Origin: Megaustenia siamemsis
Taxonomy: Eukaryota; Mollusca; Gastropoda; Stylommatophora; Ariophantidae
DNA length: 64,000 nt
NCBI GenBank assembly: GCA_032433765.1
Contig: JAVIAB010000073.1
Location: 53,026,144-53,090,143 of the forward strand
Direction of reading: 5' to 3'
The notes beneath the pieces were generated by a model that worked only from the letters and a program-made list of their open reading frames with translations, was not told where the DNA came from and searched no databases. The translations under genes were made by a program, and so were the position numbers. Shown piece by piece: positions 63,693 through 64,000 of this stretch (its first letter is position 1; every line of letters begins with the position of its first letter).

Positions 63693-64000
63693 AAGAATTT
63701 TTGAGATTGTATGTGATTGTTGAGAAAGATGGTTTTATAGATGAATGAATTAATAATATATTAGAATAGCAATGGTATGGGGTAGATGGCAACAAGGAGA
63801 GAATTATTGGAGAGAGAGAGAAAGAAATGTCACTGTAAAGTGTTTAGAGATAGAAAGAATTGGTAAGATAATGTTGTCTGTGCAGTTGCATCCAAATAAC
63901 GAGAGAGAGAGAGAGAGAGAGAGATGTTGAGAAAAATATTAGAAGTGATGAGAGACGTTGAAGGAAACGTTGAGAGAGATGTTAGGAGATATGTTAGAAG
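63693..64000. other. No gene; GA-rich to the window edge
   Basis: (GA)n runs at about 63813-63827 and 63900-63924, within purine-rich sequence possibly continuous with the preceding array. Confidence 0.6.

Overview
The window looks like intergenic or intronic DNA from an animal nuclear genome. I find no intact host gene, rRNA, functional tRNA or CRISPR array, and no bacterial-style operon. Overall base use is AT-rich. About a fifth of the window is minisatellite (my own sum of spans), and most of the rest that can be recognised is dead retrotransposon sequence. The style of the non-LTR reverse transcriptase tails and the several tRNA-headed SINE families fit a lophotrochozoan, most likely a mollusc such as a gastropod. 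That is a judgement from pattern memory, not a search result.
Labels are mine. LINE-A to LINE-G are groups of reverse-transcriptase (RT) fragments told apart by their C-terminal motifs. SINE-A to SINE-F are short elements, most with a Pol III-like head. R, Q, Z and S are other dispersed repeats. Almost all LINE copies are 5'-truncated and broken by stops or frameshifts. The most complete is LINE-A at 60330-61886.
Layout. 1-4.6 kb: minisatellites and a SINE-B fragment. 4.9-8 kb: two LINE-D copies in opposite orientation around a SINE-D; one LINE-D is nested in repeat R with a target-site duplication (TSD). 8.8-13.2 kb: SINE-B, a 1 kb 22-bp array and a 38-bp array. 13.3-19.6 kb: LINE-A, B, C, D and F fragments and a 27-bp array. 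20-25 kb: Q, R, a 1.4 kb 35-bp array and a further array. 26.5-31.3 kb: a near-identical 2.34 kb tandem duplication. 31.6-37.4 kb: LINE fragments, several SINEs with clear TSDs and an RNase H-like tail. 37.5-43.2 kb: a 29-bp array, a SINE-A whose tRNA-like head is repeated 28 times, and a 2.5 kb inverted and tandem array of a 438-bp tRNA-headed unit enclosed by a perfect 17-bp TSD. 43.6-50.7 kb: SINEs, abutting LINE-A and LINE-C ends and a 2.8 kb 29-bp array. 51-64 kb: more LINE and SINE copies, including a SINE-A nested in LINE-A, and a terminal 54-bp array.
The elements work together only as parasites and hosts: LINEs supply retrotransposition, SINEs use it (SINE-D carries a 3' end like that of LINE-D), and insertions appear to seed minisatellites. 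The best candidates for something undescribed are the two SINE-derived arrays at 38.9-43.0 kb.
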